Shown: positions 22,965 to 36,384 of the stretch, one piece after another
Numbering within the stretch: the stretch's first letter is position 1
How the letters are laid out: each line of letters opens with the position of its first letter
Source of the DNA: Epinephelus fuscoguttatus
Lineage: Eukaryota > Chordata > Actinopteri > Perciformes > Serranidae
Assembly (NCBI RefSeq): GCF_011397635.1
Contig: NC_064775.1
Location: forward strand, 16,133,452 to 16,197,451
Length of the DNA: 64,000 bases
Reading direction: 5' to 3'
The notes under the pieces: model-generated
The model's database searches: none
What the model saw: only the letters and a program-made list of their open reading frames with translations
Told to the model about the DNA's origin: nothing
Made by a program: the position numbers and the translations under genes

Positions 22965-24875
22965 CAGAGCAGCCTGCATACAAACTTTTTTTTTAGAGTA
23001 ATCCGATCTTTGTCCCTTCATCACTAGCATGATGTATCAAAATACGACATGATGGGACTTGAAGTCTTTGCTTGACTATCATCAAACGCCTAAAAAGTGT
23101 TTGTCCTGAGGCTCGCTGAGCATCTCTGTGACTATGAGCCAATTAAAACAAAACAACCACAGCTCTGTGTCAAGCAGATTTTGCCTATTAAGCTACCCTG
23201 CAAAACATAACAGCATTGAAACTAGCTGGATTGTTAATGCGCCCACACATTCACAACAAATAGGGCGACATATTACTGTGAAAACTGCACACATTTGAAG
23301 GTGTATTTTTCTGTTTTCTTTATTTTGTATGATATATAACAAAGATCAAGTCATCTAAATATATCGAGGCAAAACAGTTGCTGATATAATGATATAATAT
23401 ATGGATGGTAAAAGATATCCCTTGTTTTTGTATTTTCCTTTTTAAAAACACAAAGTTAGATGCTGCTGGGTGACTGCTGTCCTCGCCTTAATAAACACAC
23501 CATTCCTCCCACATTCCTGGAACAATGGCTGCTCTCTGTACCAAAAACAGTGGTTCTTCAGCTCAGGGACGTGTGGTGGTGCAAAAAAAAAAAAAAAAAA
23601 ACACTCCTCTTGATGTGGTTACATATTGTCTGTGTAAATGAGAAGGTTATCTGACTGGTTTCAGTGTAACAGAGGAAGGGGCAGCCCACATTCTTTAGAG
23701 CTGACCTCATGCTAGGAAACCATTATACCTGCCCTAGCACCCAAAAAGAGGGTATGCAAATCTGAAAAGCAGCTGAGGTTGAGATGGATTATGTGTTGCA
23801 ACACACTTTCTAATTATTGCTCCTTGTTTCTTTTATTCAACCACAGTTTCACATTAAACGTGTGAGAAGGATAAATGGAGTTCAGCACTGAGCAAAATAA
23901 TTTATAATGAGAGTTTCTCCTTTCTGCAAACAGAGAGGAGGATAAACACATATTTAACATTGCTTGGAGTTTCTGTGGGCTATGTGAGGAATTTATTTCG
24001 CACTTTCTTCCTTTTTCTCTTCCTTGAAAGATGAAATTTCTGTTATCACAGCTTTGATTAGCCCAGATAAAGGGGGCAGATCGGGAAATTCCTGCACAGA
24101 AAATGGGAACATGTTCATTTGTGTCCAAATATGGTTGCATGCTGGCACTTGGCAAGAACCTGGAAATGAGGTAAGAGCGACAGATTTGAGCTTGTGTGTG
24201 TTCCATGTGGACGTCCCTGAAGGAAAAAAGCTCATTTGTGGACGCCCACGCTATGCAAACAAGAGAATGGACCCCTGACCCCAGGTGGAGTCTCACAGCA
24301 GTGACACTCCAAACAGTGAAAAGCATTGATAATGCGGGCTGCACCTGCTGTGCACAAACAGGCGTCTTGTTTTCAGCCACAAAGATGCCCTCACACTTAT
24401 TTTCTGGCAGTCCAGGAAGTCTCATGCATATTCATCTTCTTCCTCTTACTTTACCTGCCACAGTCAATTCATCACCCATGTGTGTGCGCCCACACACACA
24501 TACACACAGGGCGAACAACAAAGGCTGCTAATGAGCAGGAATGCCCACAGATCAGTGAAACAGCACGACAGCTGTCGCAGCATGGGGTCTCTCTTATTGG
24601 TCGGCTGTTGTCCGCAGCCAACGGTGCCCCCAATCAGACAATGGCAAGCCTGGCTTTTCCCGCCACGGGTGTGTTAATACTGTACAGTGAGAGGAAAAAA
24701 GGACAACGGGCAGAAAGGAGCTGGGGGGGGGGGGGGCGGTGGCGAGGTGGGTGATGGTTTGGAGAGCAGACGGGTGAGTCACTTCAGCTGCCACAAGATG
24801 AAACTTTCTTTTCAGAGGATTAACTTTGCTGTTAAAACCTGAAATATAGGTCAAGAGCAGAGACTGTTGGGGGGA
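22965..24875. other. Intergenic, no gene recognised
   Basis: No recognised gene. A 203-codon minus-strand frame at 23814-24425 has no recognisable domain and looks like chance. A G13-type run occurs near 24723-24735. Confidence 0.45.
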
Positions 24876-24884
24876 ATTATCCAA

Positions 24885-25620
24885 CCTAATCGGCAGAATA
24901 AATGTTGGTATATTACATTTCTGCAAAACACAGATATGTAAAAATTTGTACAGAATTATGCAGCAGATGAGTTGAAGCTGCATAATTCTGCGTTTCTTAA
25001 CGTTTCGACAGCGCTGTGGTTAACGTGGTAATGTTTGGGCACAAAAACTGCTTGCTCAAATGCAGTGATATCTGTTTAAAAAAACACCCCATTTACAAGG
25101 CATAATCACAGCTTGAAACGCAGTAATATCACTCTAAAAAAAAACACCCAGTCTACATGGCATAATCACAGCTGGAAATACTGCCACTCTCTGGCTAAAA
25201 AACATCATCTTTTGGTAGCACAATCAGAGCTGGAAATGCAGTGATATCTCCTTGAAAACATCTGCTTTTGGCTGCACAATTACCGCTGGAAATGCATTAA
25301 TATCTTGCTGAAAAACACCCAGTTTTGGCGGCACAATCAGAGCTGGAAATGCAGCCACTGCCCCCTAAAAAAAAAACCCACCCACTTTTGATGTCACAAT
25401 CACAGCTGGTCAATGCTGCAGATGTCCTGCTAAAAACACCCCGTTTTGCTGTCACAGTCACAGCTGGAAATGCAGCTGATGCCTTGCCAAAAAACACCCT
25501 GGTTTGGTGGCACAGTTATAGCTGTAAATGTTGGCAATATCTGGCTTAAAACATCAGCTTTTGGTGGCACAATCATGGCTGGAAATGCAACAATGTCTTG
25601 CTAAGCTATGTCTCCTGATG
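24885..25620 (+). repeat. Element with ~60 bp tandem units, copy 1
   Basis: About nine degenerate units of about 60 bases each contain 'ttttggtggcacaatcacagctggaaatgc...ttgctaaaaaacaccc' in various forms. The left flank (24885-25060: 'cagaataaatgttgg...acatttctgcaaa...ctgtggttaac...cacaaaaac') is shared with the left flank of the array at 48770-49640, so flank and array are one dispersed element. Confidence 0.75.
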
Positions 25621-25624
25621 ACAG

Positions 25625-26490
25625 TCAGCTCATGTACATGTAATCATAACTACTACTACACACATAACATCTCTGGTTTGCAGAAACATACAAAGTGACC
25701 TTTTTTTGGCAACCGGGCTGGTATTATCAGTTGAATGGCACAAAGGCAGGAATGACAGTTCACTTCCTACCTCAAGATAAAATGTTGCAATTTTAAGGGC
25801 TTCCTCATGCTGTAATTTCATCAGGACTGTGCCCAAGAGTTAAGAATGGACACACACAATACTATTTTTCTGTAGGCAAATAGCATTTAGAGGTAGGAAA
25901 ATAAGCCACGTGATAACTGTCCCTAAGCTGAAAGCATGTAAACATATTTAGAGATTTAGAGTAGCTGGAAAATGGGCTTCAGAGTCACTGTGACCAGAAG
26001 AATCTGTTCAACCATTTTACTGCCATAATCCCCCTGCTGTATAATAAATAAAGGTGTTACTTTCCACATACTGTTTATATTCTGGGCAGCATACTGCACA
26101 TGCCCAGTGCCTCACCGAGCGAGCAAAACACAATCGTCATTCATAGCATCCCAAACATCCAGAGATTTATACGTCACTCTTAATTCACATACAATGTGTG
26201 TGATGACATAAATGGAACAGGAGCGGTTACAGTAATTCCCATCTGCTGCAGCGGCTCGGTCTAATGTCTGAGGAATGCACAACAGGAGACGTTGGCTCGA
26301 GGAGGAGGAATGTTCGCAATTATGCCTGGTCTGGGTGGACTGGGTGTGTGTGTGCACATGTGTGTGTGTGTCCGAGAGAGAGAGAGAGTGTGTGTGTATA
26401 AAAGTACTGAAAGACTGACAGACAAAGGAAGAGAAAAATGTGTCTTGAGGGACAATGGCAGTGGAGTTCAAGATCACTTCAACTATAAAA
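25625..26490. other. Intergenic, simple-repeat rich
   Basis: No gene recognised. GA- and GT-rich simple sequence lies at 26340-26400. Confidence 0.45.
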
Positions 26491-26492
26491 TG

Positions 26493-26493
<1 letters not shown>

Positions 26494-26531
<38 letters not shown>
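26494..26531. repeat. (GT)n microsatellite
   Basis: An uninterrupted GT tract of about 38 bases. Confidence 0.96.
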
Positions 26532-26533
<2 letters not shown>

Positions 26534-27739
26534 ACCACATGCAAACCACTCCTCCAGAGTTTGTCTGCCATCACTGCGCTGCTAGATGGATGCAGGGATT
26601 ACATAAGATGAGGTCTGATTGGCTGCTTCTAAGCATGACAACGGGACTGGCCTGCACAGATGCATCCCAATGGATTATGGGAAATATTGGAAAGTTGCAT
26701 TAAGGGCAGACTGTCTGTCTGTCAGTCTGTCTCTCTGTCAGCACTATCAGTATTAATACAATAAATAAAGAGATAAGCGATTAGATTCATCTTTATTTGT
26801 GCAGCTGATTTCAAAATAAAAGCCAGTGTTTTAGGATAAATATTTGTGATTGACAGTGACAGTGTTAGTGATGGAGAGTAGATTATATAAGATTGCATAA
26901 GAGCAGGGATGTTATCATGCATGTTTATGAAGCCATTTTAGCCAAAGACAGTGGATTAGCTTGCCTGATTTTCATGGGCAGGTCACTCTAAAAGTTCACA
27001 TGCTGTTATTGGGCCTTTGATTTGAAAGTCTGACTAAAATTTAAAATAATTTATAATGAAATTGTTAATTTTGTGCATATTATATCTATTTTTTCAGAGA
27101 GAATCATTTTTTAACTTTTTTGTGGATGCAGTATAGACACTCCTCTAGCCTCTGGGTGCATTTCTCATGGCAGCTGTTGACTGAAATCTGAGAAAGCATT
27201 GCCAGGATACACACATGTGGCTTATATTGATAGACATATGATATCACAATCAATTTACAACATTAAAAATTTAGGAAGTGCTGCCAGGTTTGTACACCAC
27301 TCGCAAAGTGAAAGCTGACAATATTTCCTAACTAGCTTCCACTAATGAGAGGGAAGCTGATTTATGGTTGGACCTGAGACATTTTTGATGAGTGTCGCTC
27401 GACAGAAATGAAACATTTTCAATGGAAAAAAGTGTTGCGTGATACTTTCCTTTTGTGTCATGCACCTGGAGAATTTTATTATTTTATACTTTGTCGTGCA
27501 ATGTGATACTTTCCCTATCACCATGGAGAAAGTAGTTTTAAATTTAAGCAGCCATCTGTCCTCTCAGCTTCGCACAGTGGCCAGCCCATTATACAACTAT
27601 GGACCGACCAAACTGTCTTCACCAGGCTGACTGACAGCAGACATTTACTAAACCAAAATATCATGTCTGCACCAGGAGAAGAAATCAACAGTATTTGTGT
27701 TTATTGATTAATTGATTTTATTTCCCAATGAGGGAAGGT

Positions 27740-27815
27740 TTTTGGTGGCACAATCACAGCTGAAAATGTTGACAATATTTGCCCAAAAAACATTAGCTTT
27801 TGGTGGCACAACTTT
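27740..27815 (+). repeat. Short fragment of the ~60 bp-unit repeat
   Basis: A little over one unit ('tttttggtggcacaatcacagctgaaaatg...cattagcttttggtggcacaac') matches the arrays at 24885-25620 and 48770-49640. Confidence 0.6.
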
Positions 27816-27819
27816 TGCT

Positions 27820-30330
27820 GACGCATAAAACATCGTGCAACTGTTTAATTTTTGTTAGCAACACTCTTCAAAAGTGTCGAGCGCCTAAGCATTAATCAAT
27901 CAAACTTTATGAGGAATTTACTGACATATTTTATGTCATAGAACAAAACGTGAACGTCTCTTCAGCTTGTACTAACCACAATCTAACTGAAAACCCTTTC
28001 ATAAAAAACTCATAGACTTTGAGACAAGGGAACCAGGAGTGCTAAAATGCTAACTCATTCCTGGAGCCCTCTATCAAAGATCCTCTATAACAGAAGATAA
28101 TGCATAACAGGCTGCAAACAACTATTTGAAATGGTATACCTTACTGCTCTCCTAAGTGGGCGTGGTCTCATCTTCCCATAATCCCTTTACCTGGTGAAGT
28201 GTTGCAGCAGATTCAAAACAATACAACACTATATACAGTATAACTTTAATGTTTGCTGCTCATTTTGCTGCTTGTTTTGTTTGCTAGCGTAATATCTGAT
28301 ATCCACTCAGTATAAGATCACACCACTCTGGTAAAGTTCTCTTTTCCCCTCCAAAACAGTTAAAAAATAATAATATTAGTATTACTGAGCAAAGAAACAC
28401 AAGTTTTATTTCAGTTTTACTCATGGTTTGATGTATAAGTCTATTTTAATTTCTATTTATCTGGTTGGAAAACGACGTTGGCAGCACTGCAGTGAAACAG
28501 GACTGACGGTTCAGCACCACAGAGAGAAGAGATTCTGTGTTGCCAGATCTTTCAAAAGTGTGTAGCTGAGAGAGCTCAAACAAAGTTGATGTGTGTGATA
28601 TGTCTGTCTGAAAAGTACCATTTTATATGGTGTCAGAATGTTTGGAAGAAATGGGGCTTGTGAAAACGGGGTCAAATATTTACTTCACAGACTACGGGGT
28701 GAAAGGATTGGTCATAATCTGTACTCACATTCACTTTTCCTATTGGTATGGTATGAAAATCGAAATTCCTTATTTTTAGATTACTCAATATACTGATATC
28801 TCCCATGACACCTTCATAAAGTCAAACATTAAGATTGAAACAGTTCACCAGGCGAGTCACACCCACTGTTTACATACTTCAGATTTCTGAGCCAGACAAG
28901 ATGACAAGACAACAAACCCTCGCTAAGGGTCACAGTGGCAGGTCTGTGCATGTTTGTCCCCCTTCTTACGCTGCGAATACACACACACACACACAACCAC
29001 ACACGGCCGGTGTAACACAAGCTGAGAGCGAGTCCAAACACTCTCCCCCTGGGTCCGAAGCAAATCAGCGGATCAGCTAGTTTGAGTCGCAGCCATCGAT
29101 TTCTCGAGCCATCTGCTCACTTTTGGCCCTGGCGAGCATTTCCATGACAACGCAGTGTTGATAAATGGAGGAGAGTCTTATTTAAGTCTGCAATCTGTTC
29201 ATGTGGTGAAGTTAATTCTCCGGCGCTTCCTTTGTATGTTTATTAAAATGACTGCCGGTGGCCGCTGATATGGCCTGACAGAGATGAGCTGTAATCCTGG
29301 ATCAACATTTTCATAACAGAAGGGAACTCGCTGTTTTTGGGAACATAAACACATATTTCAGGAATGACAAAGAACTTTTCACAAGAACCCATGGATTTTT
29401 TTATTTTTGTCAATTAAAGTAAGGGATTTTATCAAGTTTGTACTCACTGAAATATAATCTCAGAGACACACTACCTACTTTCCTGTCTTCCAAGCTGAGA
29501 TTCTGTTAAAATGTAAATTACATCACAGTATCATTTTGTGATTTAGAGGAAGTTTACTCAGTGGTTTTGGCAACGCACCACAGGCCCAGCAAACAAAACA
29601 CAACATCCCCACTGCTGCTCCAGTTCCCATGAAAACAGGTTACTCTCCTTTTGTCTGCAAGGAGATCCTCTTTCCTGCGACCTTTAATTCTCGCATTTTT
29701 ACCACGAGGTTTTCAATTCCTCCAGGGTTCGTCCACTCCCACTCATGTATAGCTGCTTTATTTACAGATTACCACCTTCAGTCAAATTCAACAGTGCTGC
29801 AAGCTGCTGAATGTTATAAAAGTGTCACAATGAAGGCATTTGTAAGGTATTAAATCTCCATCACAATGCAGCACATACTGTACCAAGACTTGAAATGACC
29901 AGGTTCACTTTGTCCTAAGATGGAAAATAAGCTCTATGGCAGGTTTTTAAATGGTATTAAAGTTGTGTTTGGCTGTAAGATACCTTGCTTGTATCAAAAT
30001 CACAGACACACATTGTAGAGTGAAGTATTTCACCTGTTTCAAGAGTCAATATGCAGATCTAATAGTGCGGTTTCAGCACTTTTTTTGGGGTAATTATGTT
30101 TTTTGCTCTATAAACCTCTTGATTGATGGTTAAGACTTGCAGAACTGCAAAAAAGGAAGTGCCACTTATCTAATTCAGTTTGAGAGTTTTGTCTACCTGT
30201 AGTTTTGAGGGATTATGAGTCATAAACTCTTTACATATAGGACTAAACAATATGCAAAACCCTTACCTGTTTATTATAAATATGAAGAAACAGACGGAAA
30301 CTATTCCTGTAAACCAATCCAGAAATGTTT
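27820..30330. other. Intergenic, possible regulatory blocks, no gene
   Basis: No exon recognised. The block 29085-29330 is free of repeats, relatively GC-balanced and carries an RFX-like palindrome (29138-29151), so it may be conserved non-coding sequence. A (CA)n tract lies at about 28980-28994. Confidence 0.35.
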
Positions 30331-30479
30331 TGTTTGTGTAGTTTAAAGGATATGCAAAAGTCTCTCGTTTCTGCTGATGTCTGTGCATGACCTACAACAG
30401 CAAATGAGACCATCGGTGTGAAGATAAGCTATTTCTGTATAGTGTATATCCATACCTTTAGGAAACTGTGTCCGGGTCC

Positions 30480-31310
30480 GCCCCAGGTCGCTTCCAGGAC
30501 GAAGCGATTTACAGTACTCAGACGGCACAAGTCATCTTACCTAGCTGCTTACATTTATAGTGACCCTTATAAATAGTCGCTATTCCTCCTCCTCGACCTG
30601 ACGTCTGTGGGGAGTTAAAATAGCAGCAATCATCGGGTAAAAGTTCTGTGAAAGCACTGGACTCACCAAAAGTCAGCCACGTCTCAGTCACACAGAGAAA
30701 ATCCAATCCTCGGGAAGTCAGGAAATCCTTCAGTATAAACGTTTTGTTCGCTAGCGATCTAGCATTTACCAGCCCAATCCTGGCAGGAGCCGGCGGGTCC
30801 AATCATGGCGTTAGCTGTCCGGGGAGCCACACACAGAGGCCGCAGGTTGTGCAGATTCACCAGCGGGGACGAGGAGAGCAGGGGCCGCGGGGCTGGAACA
30901 TCATCCGGGCCGACGACAGGTACCAGCCAGGCGTCGACAGGGTCCAGCGAGTGCCGAGAAATAAAGAGGCGAGGCACCGCTCCATACTCAGTCCAAGAAG
31001 CCGTGGAAGTGCTCGCAGGCCTTCAGCCTTACCAGCCAACTGCTGCATTTACCCCGGCGGCAGTGGCGCTTTCGCCGGAGAGGTGGAGCTGGGGCGCGGC
31101 AGAGGTGAGCTGGGATCCCCGATAGGAGCGGGGGCAAAGTTTTCCTGTCTTGTTGTTTCATTCATCCCCAAAACAAACACATGGGTGAGCCAGGTAAGCG
31201 TCTTTATGACAATATGCGCGAGAGCTCATGGGAAATGTAGGCTTAATTCCGGCAAAACACTACCGCTTTTGTCCACAGGGTCGCCAAAATCAACTCAAAA
31301 TGAAAGTTCC
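30480..31310 (-). mobile_element. LINE fragment (5' region and endonuclease start)
   Basis: A minus-strand frame of 94 codons (30518-30802) reads as the start of an apurinic-like endonuclease domain of a non-LTR retrotransposon. It has GLVNARSLANK with the catalytic Asn region, FLCVTETWL with the catalytic Glu, and TSGRGGGIATIYK. The frame stops at 30518 and no reverse transcriptase follows, so this is only the 5' part. The GC-rich stretch 30800-31310 is probably the element's upstream region. The combination resembles teleost L2/CR1-type LINEs, but the clade is not settled. Confidence 0.75.
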
Positions 31311-31344
31311 TTGTAGGGGCTTTAAATGGGTTGTGGACGCATTA

Positions 31345-31690
31345 ATTATGAAGTTTCAGCTAGCAGACAGTTAGCTTAGCTTAGCATAAAGACCGGTGGA
31401 ACAGGTGAAAACGGCTAGCCTTTATTTTTGTATGATCGGACAAACTGTAGCTTTACAAGTGCTGGTAAAATTATTTCTTTAGCTGAACCGAACCAGGCTA
31501 GCTGTTTCCACCTGCCTCCAGTCGTTATGCTAAGCTAAGCTAAGCTAATGTTTCCTGGCTGTAGCTTAACATCTGGGAGATATCTATATATGAAGCTGCA
31601 GCCAGGAGACAGTTAGCTTAGCTTAGCATAACGACTGGTGGGAACAGCTAGCGTGGCTCTTGTTTTTTAATACTTTGGTGGTTTTTGTAT
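31345..31690. repeat. 'ttagcttagcttagcata' inverted/direct repeat cluster
   Basis: Three copies of a ~50 bp block occur: direct at about 31368, inverted at about 31497-31552, and direct at about 31612. Each joins a GCTTAGC/GCTAAGC run to 'ctggtggaaacagctagc'-type sequence. The same block recurs in weaker form near 10925, 41225, 42070-42140 and 42290. Confidence 0.6.
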
Positions 31691-31699
31691 GATTAAACA

Positions 31700-33525
31700 T
31701 GTGCCGTGTTCTAACCCTTCCCACCTGACTCCTTTCCTAAAATGACCTTTATTTCAAGCAAATTTCAAAGCTAATGATTTAACTTGACATTTTTTCCTAG
31801 CACTTCCTTGTGTCCTTCCCAGGACCCCTGCCTGCTAACCCAGCACACATTTCAGTGAATGATAGTGTCAAATAAATGCTTCAAATGATGACAGGTTATT
31901 TCAACATCAGCGCTGACAACTAGGCTGGAGTGTATAGCTTGAGGTAGCATCTTTATGACTGTCTATCTCTCTGTCTGTCATGAGTTATATAAGATCCAGC
32001 TTGAGGACACGTAGACACACTCCTTGCATGAGCTCGACAGGACCTGCACATCTATCTGAAATATTTGGCAACACTTTCCTCTCTCTGATCAGCATCTTGT
32101 CAGGGTGGATCAGTGTTTCAGTTGACACTCTGGTGTCTGCAGAGGAAGTCACAGCTAAATAACAGACGTCTATGCTTGATTAGGTGCAATTAGCAGTTAA
32201 CACGCGCCAGGTATCACCTGAGAAAACTAAACACAACCAACACAAAAACACAGTTTATTATTAAGACAACAGATTCTGCATTGCACTGAGATTTTAGCTT
32301 GAAGGCCAGTTTTAGCTGCCAACAAGTCAATTTGCATGAAAACTTCAAACATTATGCTCTTAAGCAAATACTTAAAATCTTCTTAAGCATAAAAGCATCC
32401 TAAGCTCTTGCTACTGTCGGGAACATGCATCAGCATGTCCCTTCTATTCAAAGTCATGAGAAAAAAAAGTAAGCCATCGCCGTGCAGAGAGCTCCCCGAC
32501 ATGCAGCTTTACTGTAGCTAGAAGCACCAGTTGTCCTATTTATCGGCACCAAGCCCGGGCCTTGCAATTCAACTAAAGCATTTCACCCCCCTGGCAACCA
32601 GGCGCTCCTGCTGCCGAGCCCTGATATGACATAGATGTGCAAAAGACAGAATGCATTTAGCAGCGCTGTTCCCGTCACTGTGCAAATTGATTCGCTTCTA
32701 ATGGCTTCAGGTTGTCTACGGGCCGATGTGTCTGCTGGATGCAGGAATGTGAGAGGCTGCCAGTCGCTAACATTAGTCTATTGTTTCCATATCAGATGAT
32801 CAGATGCTGAGGAGCTGATAGAGACTGCATTGTGGGGAAACTTTTTGTTCAACTTGACCTCTATCTAATCTCATCACCCTGTTAGCTTGGTGGAATGTTA
32901 ATGTGAGGAAAATGGCCGTATATCCATAAACAAGACCACTTAAAGAGAAGCAATAAACTCACCCTTTATCAAATTAAAAGCACGAAAATTCAAAGATCTG
33001 CCTGACTTTAAAACAATTCAAATCACGCACAGAGCGAAAAAAAATCAACTACTACATACAAGTATGCAAACATTTGTGAACTACTGTAGTGTGGAAATGA
33101 AAACATAAAACATTTAACAAATTTGAAGGGAGATATGATATGGATGATCAGAGAGGGTAAGACAAGATATGTAGGTTCTTTATAGGTTGTGTTGTTTAGT
33201 TTTTCTTTGTGTGTGGGTGTATGTGTTATTCAGATTGATCTGTTATTGTTTTGTTATGAATGACAATTTTACAGATAAGTTATCACTAAATTAAAATAAA
33301 ACAAAATGTATGGTGTTCAGTGGCATTAGGGCTAATTGTGAAATAAAACTGAACTAAAATAGTGTTGAAAATTTTTTGGGTGTGATTATAGATCATAAAA
33401 CATATCATGAAATATTTATGTTGTTTACTGAATATATATGCAAGGTGTGTTTTCCTACTCATATTTTTATTTAATTTATTTTCTATGTTTGAAATAAAAT
33501 CTGAATCTAATCAAAATCATAAGAC
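31700..33525. other. Intergenic, possible conserved block at 32430-32800
   Basis: No coding exon recognised. The stretch 32430-32800 has balanced composition, no repeat character and several TAAT/CAAT-type cores, and is a candidate regulatory element. The rest is AT-rich. Confidence 0.3.
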
Positions 33526-33529
33526 CCTG

Positions 33530-34215
33530 TTTGACCTTTAAGAAGCTGTGGTACGTATTTTCGAAGCTAGCGCAAAGGCAGTGGCATCTTATGAAACTAG
33601 ACAACCGAAGGCATCCATTGGTACCCACCATGTTGGAGTAGCTTGTGAGGAAGAGGGCTAAATAATGCTCCAAATTTAGACGACATTTTGGCGAGCGAAC
33701 AACTGGCATGGTCATTTTCAAAGTAGTCCCTTGAACTGTCACTTAAAGATAGAGAGTGCAAATGGGTTCTATGGGTACCCATGAGTCTCCAATAAGCAAA
33801 TGATAATATGAGTAAAACCAGTGCCCAATATAGTAAAAATAGGAGTAAGATAAGTGCAAGAGTTGCTATTTTAGTTCATTTCTTTATTGTTACTTTAGGC
33901 TGTAGCTCCTTGAAAACACTTCTTATCTTGTTTATCTGTGTATTTTGCCAGATATTTAATACGCTATTGTTCTAAAACTGGGCCCAGCGAGTGACCCTGA
34001 CTGGGGAACCCACTGGTTGTTCTGGTTGTTGTCATGAGCAGTGAAATCAGCTATGGAGACCAAGACTGTTTTTTGTACCACAGGCTGGAAACGTGTTTAT
34101 TTCTGCTGTGAAGTTGTGCATTTTTATATGGGAGCTGACTGACTTCTGGAGCCAGCCTCAAGTGGTTGTTCAAAGAACTGCAGTTTTCAGTCTCAAAGGT
34201 TGCCTCTTGGTGCCA
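33530..34215. repeat. Two probable dispersed repeats
   Basis: The sequence 33535-33790 ('ggcagtggcatcttatgaaact...catccattggtacccacca') and the sequence 34020-34215 ('gccagcctcaagtggttgttc...gaactgcag') resemble interspersed repeats I recall from teleost introns. There is no second copy of either in this window, so the call rests on recall. Confidence 0.4.
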
Positions 34216-34219
34216 ATAG

Positions 34220-35940
34220 AGGTGGCCCACCTGGTCACCTCTATTGAAAATTTCTTGGAGCACCACTGCATTTTATGTCTTCACCCACTTAAGCTTGAGG
34301 CTGTTTAAAACTGCTCTTGTAATTGTCTCCACTTACCATCACAATGTCAACACACTTACCGAACTGTATATCAGTGTTCTGTTAACAAGACGCACATAAC
34401 TTCAAAGGCAGTGGATACACTTTGGTTTCACAACGTCATTTTTTCCATGCCAGGTTATGCTATACTTAAGGTAACTGCTTCAACCATCATCGTGTAAGAG
34501 CCCTACAGGGGCATTAGACGACACGTATCACTCCTCAAATACACTGTCAACATGCCAGAGCTGTATGGGTTTCATAGCTCCTCAGGCTATGAGCGCTCTT
34601 GTGTTTGGGGAGATTTGTTATGGAAAGGGAGAGTTCGAGGGTGGGCCTGTTTCTGGGAAGCTACCCCTCTCTGACCTCTGAGGAGGAGAAGCTGGGGGAG
34701 GGTGGGTGAAGGAGGAGAGGAGGATTCACTGGGATTGTGGCAGCCCTCTTTCTCTATGCCTCCTCCCTACCCAGCTTTCCCTTTCTGTTTCTCATGTTAA
34801 TCCTCTGCTGTTTTGTCTCAAATTTCTCATTGGAGCTGAGGGCCAGATAATGCTCATATCAAGCCGCGGCGTGGAGAAATACTCCCTCTTAATCAAATGA
34901 AAACAAGGGGGAGATTGAGCTGGGATTCACTCAGTTGGCTCTGGCTGGTGAATATTTTGGCTGCAGGAGTTTCATCTTACACATCCTCACACTCTCACAG
35001 CATTTTAGGCTTCATTTAGCTGCTTTTATTAGTGTGAAATAATTATTAAAGGAAAACTGGAGGATTTTCAAAGGCATTAAAGCAGCCTTTAGGGGAACAT
35101 CATCCAACCATCATCTCTCTTCCTCACAGATTCAGTTTTCCAACATGGCGGGGGCACTTGAGTTCACAGCTGACATTCCCTCCTCTCCCACACCAGTTAT
35201 TCCCGCCCACATCCAGCGTGGTCCGAAATACATCGGAATGCTAATCTATTGTGTAGCAGATGGGATGAAACCTCAGTTTTCCCCGTGCCAATGTAAACAT
35301 TTACATTCTCATGAGAGCACTGTCAGAAGATGAAGCCTGTATCTAGACTGTTCTCTTCTTCTCTGATGCGGTGTGCCACTTTTTATTGAACACTTTTTAT
35401 TGGCAAGATGAGCTGCTGTCATGGCGTAACCCAACTGACAGTTCAGCCTGGGGCTTCAACAGGTCTTGTTTGTGGTGAAAGGTTGTGAACTCTGGGATTT
35501 TTAGGTGCTTTTTTTTAATCAACTGGTTTTGGTTTTGGTTATGTGGGTTTGTAAAATATGCTTAAAAGGCTGGTGTGAACAAAATCCTGCACACCTGGTT
35601 AGTCACCTAATTGCAGACTTCCACTCTAAAGTGAACCAAAGTCAACTACCAATATTTTGGGAGGGCAGAATTGTAATATTTGAGCAAACTCACTCACATA
35701 TGTCCTCATGGCATCTTGTATTAGTTGAATCCACCCATTCCAAGAGTTCAAGTTGACTAATTCATCTCATATCATGACTTAAAACAGAAACCTGTTTTTC
35801 ACTTAAAATAATACACAACCAAAGAGCGCCATGGGCGGGACTAATGCTGAAGTCAAGCTGTTAACAAGCGTTGTCAGATGATGCTCCAGAACCAATGAGT
35901 AGTAATAACAACAACTGCAAGCACTGAAGACAAGATACAT
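34220..35940. other. Intergenic, no gene recognised
   Basis: AT-rich to neutral sequence without a recognised exon, RNA gene or repeat. Confidence 0.45.
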
Positions 35941-35944
35941 GCTG

Positions 35945-36380
35945 CTGTCTAAACATGGGAGGATTACTGAGCAGTGGGCACATGTCCAGGGGCCCAAAGT
36001 GTAAGGGGAGCCCCCTGAACCTCACCTGCAAATGTCCCTCAAGTTAACATGTACTGACCAAGAAACAAAAATCTAAATAACCACGAAGAAATGCAGAGGA
36101 ACTACAGAGAGATGCAATATAACAACAAAAAGGGGAAGAACAACCACAAAGAGACATGGAACTGCTATAAGAAATCATAAAACCTCAAAAACATGCATTA
36201 CAACTACAAATAGAGGCAGAACAAAGACACAACATGAGGCTAAACAGCTATGGTGTGTGTGTGTCTTGCTCTTGTGTAGGAGAGGCAGGGGACCGTCTGC
36301 ATATCTGTGCCCAGGGGCCTATTGTCTGATAATTCAGATTCAGATTCAGATTCAGAATACTTTATTAATTAATCCGCCCC
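35945..36380 (+). repeat. Short copy of the ~24-30 bp-unit element, copy 2
   Basis: It has the conserved head ('ggattactgagcagtgggcacatgtccaggggccc...cctcacctgcaaatg...ctcaa'), a short run of 'aactacaaagaga'-type units, and the tail ('gtcttgctcttgtgtaggagaggcagggg...tctgtgcccaggggcct'). At its end (36335-36370) an (AGATTC)n tract runs into 'agaatactttattaat', which resembles the 3' tail of a fish LINE. Confidence 0.75.
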
Positions 36381-36384
36381 TGTA

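Noticed and set aside
23814-24425. 203-codon minus-strand frame
   Set aside because: No domain, no plausible splice or promoter context and ordinary composition. Treated as chance.
24885-25620. CRISPR-like or satellite array
   Set aside because: Units are adjacent, degenerate and without unique spacers, and the genome is eukaryotic. It is a dispersed minisatellite-type element.
30648-31316. 222-codon plus-strand frame in GC-rich DNA
   Set aside because: It runs antisense to a LINE endonuclease start and its upstream region.
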